A DNA stretch of 64,000 nt, from assembly GCA_035546335.1 (NCBI GenBank), contig DATKDP010000129.1, positions 62,001-126,000 of the forward strand, in the 5' to 3' direction. Origin of the DNA: DATKDP01 sp035546335. GTDB taxonomy: Bacteria; Acidobacteriota; Thermoanaerobaculia; Gp7-AA8. Made by a program: the position numbers and the translations under genes. The notes under the pieces were generated by a model. The model was given only the letters and a program-made list of their open reading frames with translations. It was not told where the DNA came from and made no database searches. This document shows, one piece after another, positions 16,133 through 24,071 of this stretch; within the stretch, counting starts at the first letter, position 1, and every line of letters begins with the position of its first letter.

Positions 16133-17328
16133 GCGCCGTCATCATCGGACCGGTGTTCCCTTACCGCGGAGCCATTTCGTACTGCACGGTGAAGCTCGCA
16201 GAAGAGCTGACAAAAGAGCTCGATGTCCGGATCGTTTCCTTCAGCCGCCAGTATCCGAAGCGCTTCTATCCCGGCGGCGATGACGTCGACGCGACCATCG
16301 CGCATCTCGCACCGGAAGGGGCGATCTACTCGCTCGACATCCTCAACCCTCTGACCTGGCTTCGCGAGGGTCTTCGCCTCCGTAGATCGAACGCCGGAGT
16401 GATCGTCCTCGTCTGGTGGATCTGGATCTGGGCCCTGCCGTATCTGACGCTGCTGGTGATCGGTCGACGAGGCCGACCGCTTGTGATTCAGTGTCACAAC
16501 ATCTCCGACAAGGAGCCTGCCTGGTGGAAGACGAAGCTCGCGAACGCCCTCTTCAAGCGGGCGAGCGCACTCGTCGTGCACTCGAAGGCGGGGGCAGCCG
16601 AGGCGGTCGCACGACTCGGCGTTTCGGCGGAGGCAAAGATGCTCACCCTCTTCCTTCCTGTTCTGGCGATCGGCGGAGAGCCTCCGGCGAGAGACGAGGC
16701 GAAGAAAGCGCTGGGACTGGAAGGACGCGACGTCGCGCTTTTCTTCGGGCACATCCGCCCGTTCAAGGGACTGGACATCGCCCTGCGCGCATGGAAACTG
16801 ATGCGGCGCGACGCGACACTCCTGGTGGTGGGCGAGGTCTGGTTCTCGGATGAGGAGCACTACCGGTCCCTCGCTCGCGATCTCGGCGTCGCCTCTCGCG
16901 TAGTCTTCGATTTCCGTTTCGTTCCGGATGCAGAGGTCGCAACGGTGTTCGCGGCCGCCGATGTCGTCGTCGCTCCGTATCGGCATGAAGCGCAGAGCGG
17001 CGTCGCGATGAATGCGTTTCACTTCGGGCGTCCCGTAATCGCCAGTGCTGTGGGAGGAATCCCCGAGATCATCGTGCCGGGAGAGAACGGCGATCTCGTT
17101 CCTCCCGAGGATCCGGAGGCGCTGGCGAATAGCATCGATGCGTTCTTCGCCTCCTCGAACCGCGTCCTCATGGAGCTGGGGGCGCGGGAGAGCGCGCGAA
17201 ACTATTCGTGGGAGAGGTACGGTTCGGAGGTCGGACACCTGATCGAAACGCTGGCCGCCGGCCGCACACGCCGCGGAGGGGCGCCAGCGGCGGCGAAGCC
17301 TCACTCTGATAGACTGGCGGACGAATGA
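16129..17328 (+). CDS. GT4 glycosyltransferase
   Basis: 399-residue GT-B glycosyltransferase. The N-terminal domain starts MSAVIIGPVFPYRGAISYCTVKLAEEL; the C-terminal domain has FFGHIRPFKGLD, VVVAPYRHEAQSGVAMNAFHFGRPVIAS and GGIPEIIVPGENGDLVPPEDPEAL, the usual GT4 donor-binding pattern. The GTG at 16129 overlaps the upstream stop by four bases, and its own stop overlaps the next radical SAM gene by four bases. Tight coupling to two radical SAM genes suggests one pathway, perhaps glycosylation of the radical SAM product. Donor and acceptor are not predictable. Confidence 0.88.
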   Translation: MSAVIIGPVFPYRGAISYCTVKLAEELTKELDVRIVSFSRQYPKRFYPGGDDVDATIAHLAPEGAIYSLDILNPLTWLREGLRLRRSNAGVIVLVWWIWIWALPYLTLLVIGRRGRPLVIQCHNISDKEPAWWKTKLANALFKRASALVVHSKAGAAEAVARLGVSAEAKMLTLFLPVLAIGGEPPARDEAKKALGLEGRDVALFFGHIRPFKGLDIALRAWKLMRRDATLLVVGEVWFSDEEHYRSLARDLGVASRVVFDFRFVPDAEVATVFAAADVVVAPYRHEAQSGVAMNAFHFGRPVIASAVGGIPEIIVPGENGDLVPPEDPEALANSIDAFFASSNRVLMELGARESARNYSWERYGSEVGHLIETLAAGRTRRGGAPAAAKPHSDRLADE

Positions 17329-18242
17329 AGTTCAATCCAAAACGGCTCAAAGTCGGTCTCGAGCTGACGTCGAAATGCAATCTCCGATGCGGCATGTGCC
17401 CGCTCCCGGTGCTCCGCCGTCCCTACGAGGACATGGAGTGGCCGCTCGTCGAGAAGGCTGAGGGAGAGATTCACGGCCTCGGTTTGAAGCTGAAGTGGCT
17501 TCACGAGATGGGCGAGCCGCTTCTCTATTCGCGAATCGATGACGCGATCCGACTTTTCCCCGAGTCGAGCCTGTCGACGAATGGGCTGTTGCTGACCGAA
17601 GAGCTCGGTGCACGCCTGCTGGCGACGCCTCTCCGCCGAATTCGGATCTGCGTCGATTCGGTCGACCCGGAGGTTTATCCCCAGATCAGGACCGGCGGAG
17701 ACTTCGAGAAGCTCGTCGAGCTGACGAGGAACTTTCTGGTGCAGGCGAAGGGGCACCCGATCCGCATCGAGATCCAGAAGATGCGGTCGCGTCTGACCAT
17801 CGACGAGACGGTCGACGAGTTCAGAAAGCTCTTCGATCTGCGCCGGTATCGCAATGCGCGTGTGATCGAGAAGACCTGTGAAGCTCTCGATGTCAACGAC
17901 GAGACCGATCTTCACGGTACATTCCACGGTTGTGTTCAGGGGAGCTTCTTCACCTGGATCGTGATCTTCGCCGATGGAAGGGTGACGCATTGCTGCTACG
18001 ACGCGCATGGCGACCAGGTGATCGGTGATCTGCGGAGCCAGTCGCTCGAGGAGATCATTCAGAGCGAGCGCTTCGCCCGGATGAACCGAGCATTCCAGAA
18101 CAACGATCTCTCAGCGCTGCCTCGATGCGCCGAATGCTTCAAGCACGGCTCCGATTCCTTCGGCGTTCTCTCGACCGTACAGAACCTCCCGGGCGTCGCC
18201 AAGGACGTGGTGAGGAAGGTCATCGACGTCCGTTACCGCTGA
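17325..18242 (+). CDS. Radical SAM/SPASM protein
   Basis: 305-residue radical SAM protein. ELTSKCNLRCGMC gives the CxxxCxxC cluster; the usual GGE position is replaced by HEMGEPLL, still a G-E-P type. The C-terminal region has HGCVQGSFFTWIVIFADGRVTHCCYDAHGDQVIGDL and LPRCAECF, matching the SPASM auxiliary-cluster pattern. Its ATG overlaps the GT4 stop by four bases. It is distinct in sequence from the first radical SAM protein, so the cluster has two different radical chemistries. Product unknown. Confidence 0.87.
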   Translation: MKFNPKRLKVGLELTSKCNLRCGMCPLPVLRRPYEDMEWPLVEKAEGEIHGLGLKLKWLHEMGEPLLYSRIDDAIRLFPESSLSTNGLLLTEELGARLLATPLRRIRICVDSVDPEVYPQIRTGGDFEKLVELTRNFLVQAKGHPIRIEIQKMRSRLTIDETVDEFRKLFDLRRYRNARVIEKTCEALDVNDETDLHGTFHGCVQGSFFTWIVIFADGRVTHCCYDAHGDQVIGDLRSQSLEEIIQSERFARMNRAFQNNDLSALPRCAECFKHGSDSFGVLSTVQNLPGVAKDVVRKVIDVRYR

Positions 18243-18262
18243 CGACGATCTCCGGCCGGCAC

Positions 18263-18556
18263 ATGGCAGCACTGCTCCTGAACCTTCTCTTCGGTGCTGT
18301 TCCTGCTCTCGCTCTCGCCTGGAGTCTCGCCGCTGACGAGCGGAGGGCTCCCGACGAGCGGGTCGTCGCCTCGGAGGGTGACCGGAAGCGGCAGAGCACG
18401 ATCTTCGCCTTCGTCTACGGCCTCTGGGCGCTCACGCTCGCGATGTGGAACTGGATGCGGGGAGAGCACCCCGGATGGATTCTTCTCTGGCTCCTCGCCG
18501 GGGCGGCTGCACTCCTGACCGCCTGGCTTCTCCGGCGCAGGCACAGCGCGGGATGA
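18263..18556 (+). CDS. Small membrane protein, 97 residues
   Basis: Unknown function. There are three hydrophobic segments: residues 3-22, 48-63 and 70-88. A charged stretch (ADERRAPDERVVASEGDRKRQ) separates the first two. ATG 18263 lies 20 bases after the radical SAM stop with GGCCGGC but no good ribosome site; the frame is open upstream inside the preceding gene. Probably the last gene of the glycosyltransferase/radical SAM operon. Moderate confidence. Confidence 0.5.
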   Translation: MAALLLNLLFGAVPALALAWSLAADERRAPDERVVASEGDRKRQSTIFAFVYGLWALTLAMWNWMRGEHPGWILLWLLAGAAALLTAWLLRRRHSAG

Positions 18557-18609
18557 CCAGAGGGGCCGGGCGGGGGTTTGGTGCGGCGCAAAGCGCCGCT
18601 TTCCGAAGC

Positions 18610-18680
18610 GGACGAAGCCATTGCGCTGTGTCGCGGCGTAGCAAGCCCTCGGCTTTGCCCCTCGCGCAAATACTTCGTCC
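18610..18680 (+). repeat. 71-base palindrome-ended dispersed repeat, family B copy 1
   Basis: Starts GGACGAAGC and ends with the inverted copy CTTCGTCC, with an inner inverted pair around GCAAGCC/GGCTTTGC. A second copy, in the opposite orientation and without gaps, is at 44364-44434; about 60 of 71 bases match by hand. A partial copy (GCGCAAATACTTCG) follows at about 18704-18717. Both full copies lie in non-coding gaps. It resembles a REP/MITE-type element. The rest of the 18557-18738 gap holds nothing else recognisable. Confidence 0.7.
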
Positions 18681-18738
18681 CTACAAAGGCTCGAGCATCG
18701 TGCGCGCAAATACTTCGCTCTGCATAGCTCGGAGTAAA

Positions 18739-20601
18739 ATGCCTTCTGACGGCAGGCCGGCAATGTGGAAGCGACGCGCAGGACTCCTGATCACCACCGC
18801 GGTCGCGTTGTTGCTGACGGTGGGCGGGAACCGATCGCGGATCACCGCGGAGGGTGGGCGACCGCTCGCCAGCTCTCCTCTTGCGCTCTCGCCGGATGGG
18901 ACGAAACTCCTCGTGGCCAACCCAGATTCAGGCACGCTATCGATCGTGGCCGTCGCAACCCGCGAGTTGCTCGAGGAGATCACGGTCGGCGCAAATCCGC
19001 GTTCTGTCGCGATCTCCCCGGATGGACTTCGCGCCTTCATCACGCTCTTCGATGACGAGGCTCTGGTCGCCCTTCCGCTGGAAGGGAAGGAACCGCTGGT
19101 CCGAGTCGCAATCGGATCCGAGCCCTTCGGTGTGATCGCGTCCGGCTCGGGACGTCTCTACGTTTCCGTCAGCGGCTCGGATCGAGTCGAGGTCCTCGAT
19201 ACGTCGACGCTGCAGAGCGTCGGATCGGTCGTCACGCAGCCGCAGCCCCGCGGACTCGCGCTCTCGTCCGACGAGTCGACGCTCTTTGTGACGCACTTTC
19301 TGAACGGACGCGTCTCCGTCATCGACACGGCGACACTCGAGGTCGTGCGCGTCATCTCGACGGGCGCCGACAGCAATCTCTCGGAGAGCCTCATTCTGGA
19401 CGAGGAGCGGAAGATCGCATGGGCTCCGCAGACGCGCTCGAATGCGAACAACCCCGCACTCCTCTTCGACACGACTCTCTTTCCCATCGTGTCGGCGATC
19501 GATCTGACAAATCATGCGAACGACAACCGCAGGCGGATCGCGATCGACATCGCCGATCGTCCGGTGAACATGCCCTCGGGCATCGCTCTCTCATCGAAAG
19601 GAATTCTCTGGATCGTCAACTCGGGAAGCAACGACGTCTCGGCCATCGATCTGTCGAGAGGCTTCGCCGTCGCGCACATCGAAGTCGGCGATAACCCGAG
19701 AGGGATTGCACTCGCTCCCGACGAGCCGTTGGCTTTCGTCGACAACGCCCTCGCGGGAACCGTTTCGGTCATCGACACGGAGAGGCTGCTCGTCGTCGAC
19801 GAGATTCGGGTGACGACGCTGCCGCTTCCTCCCGACATTCTGCGCGGAAAGATCCTGTTTCACTCGTCGAGCCTCAACTCGCTGGCAAAGGATCAGTGGA
19901 TCTCCTGCGCGGCATGTCATCCGGACGGCAGAGCGGACGGGCGCACCTGGTTCTTCCGCGATGGTCCGCGGAACACGCCGACACTCGTCGGGGTGGGGGA
20001 GACGGGTCCCTGGCACTGGTCGGGTGACCTCGACGAGCTCGCCGACGTCGAGAGCACGATTCGAATCGTACAGGCGGGAACCGGCCTTGCGCCCGGAGAG
20101 AGCAACTGCACCCCCGCCTGCGATCAGGCCCCGCCGAATGGCGGGCGATCGGAAGATCTCGATGCACTCGCCGTCTTCATGCGGACCATTCGGACGATGG
20201 GTCGAAGCCCGGAGCTTCGCGCCAGCGGCTCGCTGACTCCGGCTGCGTCGCGTGGGCGCGACCTCTTCCTTTCCGATGCGGCCGGCTGCGCCGGATGCCA
20301 CGTACCACCGCTCTTTTTCGACGGGCGGAGGCACGATGTGGGCACCGGACGGAAGAGCGCACTCGAGCGGAAGGGCACGTCGTTCGACACGCCGTCGCTG
20401 CGGTTTCTTTTCGCCACCGCTCCCTATCTCCACGACGGAAGCGCGCCGACGCTGCGCGAGGTCCTGACGTCGGAGAATCCAGATGATCGTCACGGGAAGA
20501 CTTCGCACCTTACTGACGGCGAGCTCGACGACCTCGTCCGCTTCCTCCGCTCGATACCATACGAAACCGCGCGATCGCGCGCCGTGCGACGAGGCCCATG
20601 A
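18739..20601 (+). CDS. YVTN beta-propeller protein fused to dihaem cytochrome c peroxidase-like domain
   Basis: Exported protein of about 620 residues. A signal peptide (MWKRRAGLLITTAVALLLTVG) leads into a seven-bladed-type propeller with repeated SPDG, A-V-I-D-T and VGxxPRG patterns (roughly residues 40-360). It then has two CxxCH haem sites, CAACHPDGRADG and CAGCHVPPLFFDG, with KGTSFDTPSLRFLFATAPYLHDGSAPTL, typical of the MauG/cytochrome-peroxidase group. Likely periplasmic, with redox function and possibly metal- or methylamine-related substrates, but unproven. ATG 18739 follows GGAG by four bases; ATG 18763 is the alternative at the signal peptide. Confidence 0.85.
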   Translation: MPSDGRPAMWKRRAGLLITTAVALLLTVGGNRSRITAEGGRPLASSPLALSPDGTKLLVANPDSGTLSIVAVATRELLEEITVGANPRSVAISPDGLRAFITLFDDEALVALPLEGKEPLVRVAIGSEPFGVIASGSGRLYVSVSGSDRVEVLDTSTLQSVGSVVTQPQPRGLALSSDESTLFVTHFLNGRVSVIDTATLEVVRVISTGADSNLSESLILDEERKIAWAPQTRSNANNPALLFDTTLFPIVSAIDLTNHANDNRRRIAIDIADRPVNMPSGIALSSKGILWIVNSGSNDVSAIDLSRGFAVAHIEVGDNPRGIALAPDEPLAFVDNALAGTVSVIDTERLLVVDEIRVTTLPLPPDILRGKILFHSSSLNSLAKDQWISCAACHPDGRADGRTWFFRDGPRNTPTLVGVGETGPWHWSGDLDELADVESTIRIVQAGTGLAPGESNCTPACDQAPPNGGRSEDLDALAVFMRTIRTMGRSPELRASGSLTPAASRGRDLFLSDAAGCAGCHVPPLFFDGRRHDVGTGRKSALERKGTSFDTPSLRFLFATAPYLHDGSAPTLREVLTSENPDDRHGKTSHLTDGELDDLVRFLRSIPYETARSRAVRRGP

Positions 20602-20691
20602 TGAGGCGAGAGGTACCTCACAAGGTTGCATCGAGAATTACGCAGTCTGGCAGGATTATCGAGGCCATGTCAGAAGCCTGAAGGTCAGGCC

Positions 20692-20901
20692 ATTGGGGTT
20701 AGGGTGGACGACATCGACGCGAGGTTGCGGCATGAGGCATCACGGCGCGGAAGCACGATCGCGGAGGTGACGCGGGAAGCGATCGAAGCTCACCTCGGCA
20801 TGGGGCGGCGGCAGCTGCTCGCCTCCAAAGCCGGGCGAAGCGGTCGTCGCGACACGGCCCGTCGCATCGAGCAGATCCTCCGACGGGAGGCACGCCGATA
20901 G
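20692..20901 (+). pseudogene. Decayed VapB-like ribbon-helix-helix antitoxin
   Basis: The frame reads IGVRVDDIDARLRHEASRRG then STIAEVTREAIEAHLG, the beta-strand plus two helices of a VapB/CopG antitoxin, followed by a basic tail and TAG. The codon where ATG is expected is ATT (20692). GTG 20704 would remove the DNA-binding beta-strand. The toxin start follows immediately but is truncated, so the module appears dead, although leaky or alternative initiation cannot be excluded. Confidence 0.6.
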
Positions 20902-20938
20902 CTCTGATCGTCGATTCCGGCCCGTTAGTAGGACCGCG
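20898..20938 (+). pseudogene. Truncated VapC-like PIN toxin remnant
   Basis: Overlapping the antitoxin stop, the next frame reads (ATA)-ALIVDSGPLVGPR. IVDSGPLV is the hallmark N-terminus of PIN-domain VapC toxins, whose Asp is the first catalytic residue. Homology ends after about a dozen codons, where the 3' end of the convergent nucleotidyltransferase gene (stop at 20925-20927) takes over. The start codon is ATA instead of ATG. This is a fossil of the toxin, apparently cut off when the neighbouring segment arrived or by deletion. Confidence 0.55.
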
Positions 20939-21431
20939 GTTCCCGTTCCGCAGCCAGCCGCAACTGCAGGAATTGAACGTCCGCTGCGTCACTCGGTCGA
21001 ACGGTCTGTTTCGTCTCGATCAGCAGCTCCTTGCTGCCGATCGGAATGTCCACGCCCTCCACACTCCTGATCTCGATGCCCCCGCCCGATGCGGTCGCGT
21101 AGGTCACGCCGCAGGCCTCCTTCATCAGATCGACGACGATCTCGTCCGCGATCCTCACGACGCGGTATTTATCCACTTCGTCGTCCTCGATCGACGCGAT
21201 GGCGTTATCGGGAAGGACGGCCATGGCACGTTTCAGACGCTGCACGTTCTCCGGTGACGCGTCGACCAGCAGATCGATGTCCTTGGTTGCCCGAACGAAG
21301 CCGTGAAGGATGACCGCGAAGCCGCCGATGAGAACGTACCGGACACGTTCCGCGTTCAGCGCTTTGCAGAGCGCGAGGAGGTCTTCGAGCTCAGGTGCGC
21401 GTGAGTATTCGCGATCATCCTGATCATCCAC
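20925..21431 (-). CDS. Nucleotidyltransferase, AbiEii/MNT-like
   Basis: 168-residue member of the minimal nucleotidyltransferase superfamily. RYVLIGGFAVILHGFVRATKDIDLLVD carries the GG-x-DxD active site; a later VVDLMKEACGV holds the third acidic position. Related proteins include AbiEii-type toxins and stand-alone MNT enzymes. A small partner gene lies immediately upstream on the same strand (21356-21574), overlapping by 76 bases if the ATG at 21431 is right. Toxin activity is inferred from family and context, not shown. Confidence 0.75.
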   Translation of the reverse strand: MDDQDDREYSRAPELEDLLALCKALNAERVRYVLIGGFAVILHGFVRATKDIDLLVDASPENVQRLKRAMAVLPDNAIASIEDDEVDKYRVVRIADEIVVDLMKEACGVTYATASGGGIEIRSVEGVDIPIGSKELLIETKQTVRPSDAADVQFLQLRLAAEREPRSY

Positions 21432-21574
21432 TCGTCCGCCTCCTCATGACGTTCGAAACGGTAGACGCCGCGCGGGACGAGAGCGCGTCCACGCAGGCGA
21501 TTCATCGTTCGCTGAAGCGTCGCCGCGTCGCGAACGATATCTTCGCCCTCGGGGCGTTTCGAGATCCGTCGCAC
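21356..21574 (-). CDS. Small partner protein of the nucleotidyltransferase, 72 residues
   Basis: The sequence TMNRLRGRALVPRGVYRFER followed by HEEADEWMIRMI is of a type I associate with small proteins encoded just upstream of AbiEii-like nucleotidyltransferases; the function is not established. It starts at GTG 21574 without a clear ribosome site and overlaps the next gene. It may be the antitoxin-like component of the pair. The family link is from memory of similar gene pairs and should be treated as tentative. Confidence 0.6.
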   Translation of the reverse strand: MRRISKRPEGEDIVRDAATLQRTMNRLRGRALVPRGVYRFERHEEADEWMIRMIANTHAHLSSKTSSRSAKR

Positions 21575-21624
21575 GGAGGAATGCTAGCATGAATGACGGA
21601 CTTGCCACGGTACTCTGGAAGACC

Positions 21625-21966
21625 CTACAGATCGCCCAGATGCCGGAGCTTGTCCTCGACTTCCCGCCACAGAGCCTTCGGCAGGGGTCTCAGCGCACGC
21701 ACAAACCGCCGGTTGTCGATTGCTCGACTCTGATCGATCATGACCTCGCACTCCTGACGGTTTCCCGCGACCCCCCGGGGAAGCGAAACTCGCAGCAGAT
21801 TCTCTCCGGAGAGTCGCGTCGTGCACGGCAGGACCCACGTCGATGGATGGCCCACATCGTTCAGCAGGTCGCTCTGAATCACGAGTACAGGCCTGAGCTT
21901 CCCAGGCTCGGTACCGAGTCGGGGGCTGAGATCGGCCAGATAAAGCGCTCCACGCCGTATCTTCAC
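21625..21966 (-). CDS. mazF: MazF/PemK-family endoribonuclease toxin
   Basis: 113-residue mRNA interferase of the MazF fold. MKIRRGALYLADLSPRLGTEPGKLRPVLVIQSD contains the conserved RG, P-x-x-G-x-E and K-x-RP-x-x-VI motifs, and PCTTRLSGENLLRVSLP the central strand. Cleaves RNA at short sequences. Starts at GTG 21966, overlapping the antitoxin stop by four bases, so toxin synthesis depends on antitoxin translation. Full length with no visible lesions, so this is probably the only intact classical type II toxin in the island. Confidence 0.88.
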   Translation of the reverse strand: MKIRRGALYLADLSPRLGTEPGKLRPVLVIQSDLLNDVGHPSTWVLPCTTRLSGENLLRVSLPRGVAGNRQECEVMIDQSRAIDNRRFVRALRPLPKALWREVEDKLRHLGDL

Positions 21967-22217
21967 GACTCGCCGAGGCCCTCGGAGGCGAGCACGTCGA
22001 GCTCATCCAGATCCTGTTGCAGGGTTGGGCGTGTGGCGAGTGAGGCTTTGCGGTAGGCTTCTCGCAGGATCTCCCGGTCGGTGACTTCCTGCAGTAGCCG
22101 GAGCCCACGCCGAACGACTTCGACCTTGCTTTTTGCCTTGAGCCTGGCCTGGAGCGAACGGACGAGCTTCAGCTCCTCCGGCGGCAGGGTAATGCTGGAT
22201 TTGGTATTCGATTTCAT
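21963..22217 (-). CDS. mazE: MazE-like antitoxin (ribbon-helix-helix)
   Basis: 84-residue antitoxin. KSSITLPPEELKLVRSLQARLKAKSKVEVVRRGLRLL is a ribbon-helix-helix DNA-binding segment; the rest is an acidic C-terminus that would wrap the toxin. ATG 22217 is chosen because the preceding in-frame residues do not look conserved. AGGTAT occurs twice, five bases apart (minus strand, about 22216-22231), overlapping the start codon, a plausible autoregulatory site. An 86-base divergent gap separates it from the aldo-keto reductase gene. Confidence 0.82.
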   Translation of the reverse strand: MKSNTKSSITLPPEELKLVRSLQARLKAKSKVEVVRRGLRLLQEVTDREILREAYRKASLATRPTLQQDLDELDVLASEGLGES

Positions 22218-22303
22218 ACCTACACGATACCTGTCACTGACCTGGGTCGTCAACGTGGCCCCTCGAGCTGGTCCGAATCGCTTCGACGCGTTATCTTCAA
22301 GCA

Positions 22304-23272
22304 ATGAAATCGAGAATCGCGATCGACAGCGGCGATGATGCGCCCTCCGACGGTTTCTCTCGTCGTGAACTGCTGGGGAGCCTTTTAGCCCTCGGTGTTG
22401 CTCCGTTCCTCGGGCCTCCCGAGGCGCGGGCGCAGTCCCCGAGTGCGCTCCTCACACGCAGGATTCCATCGAGTGGCGAAGCGCTCCCACTCGTCGGTCT
22501 CGGGAGCTGGATCACATTCAATGTCGGCAACGACCAGGGCCTCCGCGACGAGTGCACCGAAGTCATGGGGGCGTTTTTCGAGAGCGGCGGTCGCCTGATC
22601 GACTCCTCTCCGATGTACGGCTCGTCGCAGTCCGTGATCGGTCGCGGACTCGCGAAACTCAAACGCACGTCGCAGCTCTTCGCGGCGGACAAGGTGTGGA
22701 CCGCGGACGGCGGTCGAGGCGCTGCTCAGATCGAAGAGTCACGGCGGAACTGGGGCGTGTCTCGGTTCGATCTGGTACAGGTGCACAACCTTCTCGCCTG
22801 GGAGAGGCATCTCCCTACGCTGTTCGCCATGAAATCGGCTGGGCGGATCCGTTACGTTGGAATCACGACCTCCGAAGGGAGGCGGCACGATCTCTTCGAG
22901 AAGATCATGCGAAGCCAGCCGCTCGACTTCATTCAGCTCTCCTACAATCCGATCGACCGTGAAGCGGAGCGGCGACTGCTGCCGCTGGCGAAGGATCGTG
23001 GGATGGCAGTCCTCGTCAATCGACCATTCCAGCAGGGGAGGCTCACGCGGCATCTCGCGCGTCACCCGTTACCGGGATGGGCCGCCGAGACCGGCGCGCG
23101 AACCTGGGCGCAGCTCATTCTGAAGTTCATCGCATCTCACCCGGCCGTGACTTGCGCGATTCCTGCGACCACCATCCCGGCACACGCGAGGGAGAATATG
23201 GGTGCCGCCCGGGGAGTCCTTCCCGGCGAAGCGATTCGGCAGCGAATCGCCGATACGATCGGACGCATCTGA
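22304..23272 (+). CDS. Aldo/keto reductase with Tat signal
   Basis: 322-residue aldo/keto reductase. FSRRELLGSLLALGVAPFLG plus PEARA is a twin-arginine signal peptide, so it is exported folded, unusual for a family that normally uses cytosolic NADPH. The catalytic tetrad is recognisable: Asp and Tyr in LIDSSPMYGSS, Lys in AADKVW and His in VQVHN. The C-terminal AIPATTIPAHARENMGAA is the cofactor phosphate-binding region. Its stop overlaps the ATG of the next gene. Substrate unknown. Confidence 0.88.
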   Translation: MKSRIAIDSGDDAPSDGFSRRELLGSLLALGVAPFLGPPEARAQSPSALLTRRIPSSGEALPLVGLGSWITFNVGNDQGLRDECTEVMGAFFESGGRLIDSSPMYGSSQSVIGRGLAKLKRTSQLFAADKVWTADGGRGAAQIEESRRNWGVSRFDLVQVHNLLAWERHLPTLFAMKSAGRIRYVGITTSEGRRHDLFEKIMRSQPLDFIQLSYNPIDREAERRLLPLAKDRGMAVLVNRPFQQGRLTRHLARHPLPGWAAETGARTWAQLILKFIASHPAVTCAIPATTIPAHARENMGAARGVLPGEAIRQRIADTIGRI

Positions 23273-23988
23273 TGTCGGAATGGTGGTCCTACAGGCTTTC
23301 AGACCTTCTGCTCTTTTCGCCGCGCACGTATTACCGGCTCATCGAGAACTACAACCGGGATGTCTGGCCGGCCCACCTTCTCGCGATCGTCGCAGGTGTT
23401 GCGGTTCTGGCAGTGGTGTTGCGCCGGGGAGATCAGCGGGGGGGACGGCTGGTCGCTGCGATTCTCGCGACGGAGTGGCTGTGGGTTGCCTGGGCGTTTC
23501 ACCTCCAGCGCTACGCGACGATCAACTGGGCCGCCAGGTGGTTCGCCCTCGGGTTTGTCGTCGAGGCGCTCCTGCTCCTGTGGATCGGAGTGATCCGCGC
23601 GGGGTGGAGATTTGATTCGACGACCCGCTGGATCCGAGGCAGTGGACTCTCGGTTCTCGTCATTGCTTTGTTCGGGCTGCCGCTGCTGGCCCTGCTGGCC
23701 GGTCGATCGCCGGCTGCATCCGAGTTTTTCGGAATTCATTCCGATCCGACGGCGATCGCCACTCTGGGAATTCTCCTGCTCACCTCGGAGCGCGTTCACT
23801 GGCTCCTGCTCGTGATTCCCACGGCATGGTGCGGAGTCAGCGGAGCGACATCTCTCGCGATGGGGTCACCAGACGCCATGGTCACGCCTTTGGTCGCGGT
23901 ATTGGTCGTGATGATCGCGGTGTGCAAGGGGGTCGCACTGCAGAGAACGACTAGAATCCCGGCTCAGGGCTCACTTCCCGGCGAATGA
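23272..23988 (+). CDS. DUF6064-like integral membrane protein
   Basis: 238-residue protein with six or seven predicted membrane helices. The N-terminus MSEWWSYRLSDLLLFSPRTYYRLIENYN and the internal FHLQRYATINWAARWF resemble DUF6064 proteins, which have no known function. ATG 23272 shares a base with the upstream TGA, so the two genes are coupled and may be functionally linked. Confidence 0.75.
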   Translation: MSEWWSYRLSDLLLFSPRTYYRLIENYNRDVWPAHLLAIVAGVAVLAVVLRRGDQRGGRLVAAILATEWLWVAWAFHLQRYATINWAARWFALGFVVEALLLLWIGVIRAGWRFDSTTRWIRGSGLSVLVIALFGLPLLALLAGRSPAASEFFGIHSDPTAIATLGILLLTSERVHWLLLVIPTAWCGVSGATSLAMGSPDAMVTPLVAVLVVMIAVCKGVALQRTTRIPAQGSLPGE

Positions 23989-24071
23989 AAGCCGCCGGCG
24001 CGTCGATCGCTACAGGGGCGAGAAATCGTGACCGTTCACCGCCCGAGGCTGTGCACCCCTTGGCGCTCGCC

